Of a DNA stretch of 64,000 nucleotides, positions 61,167 to 64,000 are shown piece by piece. Position numbers and translations under genes: made by a program. The stretch spans positions 43,909-107,908 of the forward strand of contig JAHHSV010000001.1 of assembly GCA_020025015.1 (NCBI GenBank). Direction: 5' to 3'. A model generated the notes under the pieces. It was not told where the DNA came from. It saw only the letters and a list, made by a program, of their open reading frames with translations, and ran no database searches. This DNA comes from Anaeroplasmataceae bacterium (GTDB taxonomy: Bacteria > Bacillota_I > Bacilli_A > Acholeplasmatales > Anaeroplasmataceae). The stretch's first letter is position 1. Every line of letters begins with the position of its first letter.

Positions 61167-61331
61167 GTTTCTTAGTTATGGTCGCACATTAAAACTAAGA
61201 AACGAGATGAAACAGTTTACCGTCATTCTCCGGAATGACGGAGGACATTGCTTATATTAAAAATCGTTTTGTTGCTCATTATTTGGTGGTAGGTAATGAG
61301 AATAGATTTACCACAAGGAAACTATAGGAGG
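61167..61331 (+). promoter_or_regulatory. structured infA leader with probable pseudoknot
   Basis: The 187-nt gap between adk and infA has no gene. It holds hairpin P1 GTTTCTTAGTT/AACTAAGAAAC (61167-61203); P2 CCGTCATTC/GAATGACGG (61220-61241) with a TCCG tetraloop; P3 CTCATTA/TAATGAG (61275-61300), whose loop contains GTGGTA (61286-61291), exactly complementary to TACCAC (61309-61314). That makes an H-type pseudoknot ending 11 nt before the infA SD AGGAGG (61326-61331). No promoter was found in the gap. Probably a translational control element; ligand or protein unknown. Confidence 0.65.
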
Positions 61332-61336
61332 ATCAA

Positions 61337-61558
61337 ATGGCAAAAAAGGATGATGTCATTGAGCTTGAAGGTCAAGTATTAGAAATATTACCAAATACAA
61401 AGTTTATAGTTAAATTAGAAAACGACCATCAGGTTTTAGCCCACGTTTCTGGTAAAATCCGCATGCATAACATACGCATTTTACCAGGCGATAAAGTAAC
61501 TGTTGAATTATCAACATATGATTTAACACGTGGAAGAATCACTTATAGACATAAGTAA
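61337..61558 (+). CDS. infA: translation initiation factor IF-1
   Basis: 73 residues, a single OB fold: VIELEGQVLEILPN, VLAHVSGKIRMHNIRILPGDKV and the C-terminal LTRGRITYRHK. Occupies the ribosomal A site during initiation. AGGAGG SD right behind the pseudoknot. Confidence 0.98.
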   Translation: MAKKDDVIELEGQVLEILPNTKFIVKLENDHQVLAHVSGKIRMHNIRILPGDKVTVELSTYDLTRGRITYRHK

Positions 61559-61577
61559 AAATAGCGGAGGTAGAAAG

Positions 61578-61691
61578 ATGAAAGTTAGACCATCAGTTAA
61601 ACCCATGTGCGACAAATGCAAGGTAATCAAGCGTAAAGGACGCGTAATGGTTATTTGCGAAAATCCAAAACATAAACAAAGACAAGGATAG
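61578..61691 (+). CDS. rpmJ: ribosomal protein bL36, zinc form
   Basis: 37 residues, MKVRPSVKPMCDKCK start. Zinc ligands C11, C14, C27, H32 are all present. GGAGG SD. Standard place between infA and rpsM. Confidence 0.97.
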   Translation: MKVRPSVKPMCDKCKVIKRKGRVMVICENPKHKQRQG

Positions 61692-61710
61692 AATTTAAGG
61701 AGGCACAATT

Positions 61711-62082
61711 ATGGCACGTATTGTAGGTGTAGATATTCCAAATGATAAGCGTGTTGTGAATTCATTACAATATATTTATGGTATTGGACCAACATTAGCT
61801 TCAAAAATTTTAAAAGACGCAAACGTTGATGAAAACAAGAGAGTTAAGGACTTAACAGAGGATGAATTAACTCGTATTCGTCATGAAATTGCAAAACCTG
61901 AATATAAGGTAGAAGGCGATCTTCGTCGTGAAGTAAACTTAAACATTAAGCGATTAATGGAAATCGGTTGTTACCGTGGTATTCGTCATCGTAAGGGCTT
62001 ACCAGTTCGTGGACAAAATACTCGTAATAACGCGCGTACTCGTAAGGGTCCAGCACGTACTATCGCTAATAAGAAGAAGTAA
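61711..62082 (+). CDS. rpsM: ribosomal protein uS13
   Basis: 123 residues. ARIVGVDIPNDKR start, helix-two-turn-helix YGIGPTLASKIL, and the basic C-terminal tail GQNTRNNARTRKG that contacts P-site tRNA. AAGGAGG SD. Confidence 0.98.
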   Translation: MARIVGVDIPNDKRVVNSLQYIYGIGPTLASKILKDANVDENKRVKDLTEDELTRIRHEIAKPEYKVEGDLRREVNLNIKRLMEIGCYRGIRHRKGLPVRGQNTRNNARTRKGPARTIANKKK

Positions 62083-62097
62083 GGAGGATAACGTATT

Positions 62098-62481
62098 ATG
62101 GCACGTAAAGTTACAAAACGTCGTATTAAAAGAAACTGCCCAGTTGGTGTAGCTCATATTCATACAACGTTCAATAATACAATTGTTACAATTACAGATC
62201 CAGCTGGAAATGTAATTTCTTGGAGTAGCGCTGGTGCTTTAGGTTTCAAAGGTAGCCGTAAGTCAACAGCATTTGCTGCTCAATCAGCATCAGAAGCTGC
62301 TGCTAAGTCAGCATTAGATCAAGGTGTAGTTAAGGTTGAGGTTGCTGTTAAGGGACCAGGCCAAGGACGTGATGCAGCTATCCGTTCATTAGAGGTTGCC
62401 GGTTTAGAAATCACAGCAATTAGAGATTGTACTCCAGTTCCACATAATGGATGCCGTCCACCTAAACGTCCTCGTGGATAA
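62098..62481 (+). CDS. rpsK: ribosomal protein uS11
   Basis: 127 residues. AHIHTTFNNTIVTITD, the GFKGSRKSTAFAAQ loop and the C-terminal HNGCRPPKRPR. 30S platform. AAGGAGG SD. Confidence 0.98.
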   Translation: MARKVTKRRIKRNCPVGVAHIHTTFNNTIVTITDPAGNVISWSSAGALGFKGSRKSTAFAAQSASEAAAKSALDQGVVKVEVAVKGPGQGRDAAIRSLEVAGLEITAIRDCTPVPHNGCRPPKRPRG

Positions 62482-62525
62482 TAAGTATTTTTTTTAATAT
62501 AGAATTCATAAGAGGGAGGTTCATC

Positions 62526-63479
62526 ATGAAGGAACTAAAATTTGAAAAACCTAAAACTAAGGTTGAGGAAATTGCTCAACAAGGAAATTATGGCAAGTTT
62601 GTAATTTCACCACTTGAAAGAGGCTTCGGTATTACTCTTGGTAATGCTTTAAGAAGAACTTTATTATCTTCATTACCTGGTACTGCTTTCGTTAGTACAA
62701 GAATTGAAGGCGTTCAACATGAATTCCAAAATTTAGATGGTGTTGTTGAAGATATTATCACAGTTATTCTAAACTTAAAGCGTGTTATTTTAAAAACTGA
62801 GAGCTTAGATCCAAACTTTGAAACAACTTTAGAAATTAATAAGGGTGAAGGCGAAGTTACAGCAGGAGATATAATCCATGATTTAGATGTTACTATCGTA
62901 AATCCTGATCAACACATTGCAACAGTATCTGCAGGTGGAAGCTTAAATATGTTCTTAAAGGTTCGTCGTGGCGTTGGTTACGTAAGTGCTGATAAGAATA
63001 AGCAATATGTAAATGAGGAAGGCACAATTGCTATTGACTCAATTTACACTCCAATTAAGAATGTTTCATTTGATGTTGAGAAAACTCGTGTTGACAACGA
63101 TGCAAGCTTTGATAAGCTTACTATCGAGGTTACAACAAATGGTTCAATTGCTGCAAGTGAGGCTCTAGCAATCGCATCTAAGATGATGATTGAGCACTTA
63201 CAGGTAGTAGTTGAATTAAGTGAAGCTGCTAGTAAAACAGATTATATGGTTGAAACAGAAGCTGACACTAAGAATTCTAAATTAGAGAAGACTATCGAAG
63301 ATTTAGATTTATCAGTTCGTTCTTATAACTGTTTAAGAAGAGCTTTATTAAATACAGTTGCTGATTTAACATCAAAGACTGAAGAAGATATGATGAAGGT
63401 TCGTAATTTAGGCCGTAAATCATTAAAAGAAATCAAAGAGAAATTAGAGTCATTAGGCTTAAGTTTCCGTAAAGATTAA
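62526..63479 (+). CDS. rpoA: RNA polymerase alpha subunit
   Basis: 317 residues. N-terminal dimer domain with GFGITLGNALRRTLLSSLPG; linker at ~230; C-terminal DNA-binding domain with two HhH motifs ending RNLGRKSLKEIKEKLESLG. GGGAGG SD. Confidence 0.98.
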   Translation: MKELKFEKPKTKVEEIAQQGNYGKFVISPLERGFGITLGNALRRTLLSSLPGTAFVSTRIEGVQHEFQNLDGVVEDIITVILNLKRVILKTESLDPNFETTLEINKGEGEVTAGDIIHDLDVTIVNPDQHIATVSAGGSLNMFLKVRRGVGYVSADKNKQYVNEEGTIAIDSIYTPIKNVSFDVEKTRVDNDASFDKLTIEVTTNGSIAASEALAIASKMMIEHLQVVVELSEAASKTDYMVETEADTKNSKLEKTIEDLDLSVRSYNCLRRALLNTVADLTSKTEEDMMKVRNLGRKSLKEIKEKLESLGLSFRKD

Positions 63480-63496
63480 TAAGGAGGATAATAACT

Positions 63497-63856
63497 ATGT
63501 CTTATTCTAGACTACGCCGTAATTCAGCTCAAAGAAAAGCTTTACTTCGTGATTTAGTTACTGACTTAATTTTAAATGGTCGTATCGAGACTACTGAAAC
63601 TAAAGCAAAGGAATTAAAGAGATTAGCTGACAAGATGGTAACATTAGGTAAAACTAATACTTTACATAGCCGTCGTCAAGCTGCAGCTTTAATCCGTTTT
63701 GAGAAGGATGATGAAGGCAAATTTGCTATTCAAAAATTATTCGAAGAAATCGCTCCAAAGTTTGCTAGCCGCAATGGTGGTTACACAAGAGTAATCAAGA
63801 CTGGTTTCCGTCGTGGAGATGCAGCACCTATGGCTATTATCGAGTGGGTTGAATAA
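63497..63856 (+). CDS. rplQ: ribosomal protein bL17
   Basis: 119 residues. SRLRRNSAQRKALLRDLV start and NGGYTRVIKTGFRRGDAAPM. End of the alpha operon. Confidence 0.98.
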   Translation: MSYSRLRRNSAQRKALLRDLVTDLILNGRIETTETKAKELKRLADKMVTLGKTNTLHSRRQAAALIRFEKDDEGKFAIQKLFEEIAPKFASRNGGYTRVIKTGFRRGDAAPMAIIEWVE

Positions 63857-63873
63857 TAAATAAATTATAAATT

Positions 63874-63900
63874 AGAGAGAGCGTAGGCTCTCTCTTTTAT
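63874..63900 (+). terminator. terminator of the ribosomal supercluster
   Basis: AGAGAGAGC / GCTCTCTCT stem with a GTAG loop, then TTTATTTTTA. Confidence 0.85.
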
Positions 63901-63908
63901 TTTTACAC

Positions 63909-63933
63909 ATAATGTCAGTTATACTGACATTAT
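63909..63933. repeat. 11-bp perfect palindrome with 3-bp centre, possible operator
   Basis: ATAATGTCAGT / ACTGACATTAT separated by TAT. No T-run follows on the plus strand, so it is not an obvious terminator. Sits in the gap before whatever gene lies beyond the right edge and could be the operator of a dimeric repressor. Confidence 0.4.
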
Positions 63934-64000
63934 CTCTAAAATTTTCACTTTCCCTATTGCAAAGAAAAACAAGAATGGTAAAATTAAATTAGATATAAAT

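Noticed and set aside
61248..61292. Possible 14-codon leader peptide (TTG start, ending in two Trp codons and TAG) inside the infA leader.
   Set aside because: The GGAGG before it is only three bases from the TTG and sits in the foot of hairpin P2; the frame overlaps the pseudoknot, and no tryptophan gene follows. Chance is more likely.
63857..63900. L17 downstream element RNA motif after rplQ.
   Set aside because: Only a simple hairpin with a T-run is present, which a terminator fully explains.
1..64000. CRISPR arrays, prophage, tRNA or rRNA genes.
   Set aside because: No regularly spaced repeats, phage structural genes or tRNA-like cloverleafs were noticed. A covariance search for RNA genes (tRNAscan, Infernal) could not be run.

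Overview
The window is AT-rich DNA around the replication origin of a low-GC Gram-positive bacterium. Gene order (gyrA-gyrB-recF-yaaA-dnaN-dnaA | rpmH-rnpA-yidC-jag), an RNA polymerase delta subunit, RNase M5, a zinc-type S14 and the complete S10-spc-alpha ribosomal cluster point to the class Bacilli. TGA is used as a stop and tryptophan is TGG. A murein LD-carboxypeptidase argues for a cell wall, so this is probably not a true Mollicute. Superoxide reductase, a pyruvate formate-lyase activase, PduL and an Rnf complex indicate a strict anaerobe with a fermentative life. My best guess is an uncultured gut-type lineage near Erysipelotrichales/RF39/RFN20; the sequence alone cannot settle the genus.

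Layout: 1-6.6 kb holds accessory genes (LRAT-like and two-TM proteins, LD-carboxypeptidase, PFL activase with a thioredoxin-like partner, superoxide reductase, HIT protein, a nuclease-fused DinG/XPD helicase). 6.6-15.5 kb is the leftward replication block with a bipartite oriC on both sides of dnaA. From 15.4 kb nearly all genes run rightward: rpmH-rnpA-yidC-jag, dnaX-ebfC-recR-DUF1934-rpoE, a candidate small RNA, a two-component system, pduL (leftward), then HD hydrolase-rnmV-rsmA-ispE. A 350-bp element with perfect terminal inverted repeats sits at 28.8-29.1 kb. 29.2-41.9 kb is an Rnf electron-transfer locus followed by apbE, a NusG-domain-II membrane protein and a Gx-transporter-family protein. 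42-49.7 kb carries a PHP phosphatase, a helicase-nuclease coupled to rmuC, and an ABC exporter. 49.9-63.9 kb is the S10-spc-alpha cluster through rpoA and rplQ.

The most striking part is the Rnf locus. RnfG, normally about 200 residues with one covalent FMN, is here 1988 residues. It has one N-terminal membrane anchor and about 13 FMN-bind-like repeats: three near-canonical ones with the [S/T/A]-x-A-T flavinylation motif, then ten that alternate between two types and form a 588-residue, four-domain super-repeat present 2.5 times. RnfB is only 115 residues and lacks the usual C-terminal ferredoxin domains. An extra 65-residue Cys-rich membrane protein that resembles NqrM in architecture lies between rnfA and rnfB. 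The flavin transferase ApbE and two membrane families known from flavin-based extracellular electron transfer loci follow immediately. This looks like a reworked Rnf machine with a long multi-domain extracytoplasmic arm.

Other points of interest: a structured 187-nt leader with a probable H-type pseudoknot just before infA, at the place where map is usually found; a 110-nt candidate sRNA with two exposed UCUCCC motifs; DnaA-trio repeats next to DnaA boxes between dnaA and dnaN; and an S10-operon leader. I saw no rRNA, tRNA, CRISPR array or prophage.
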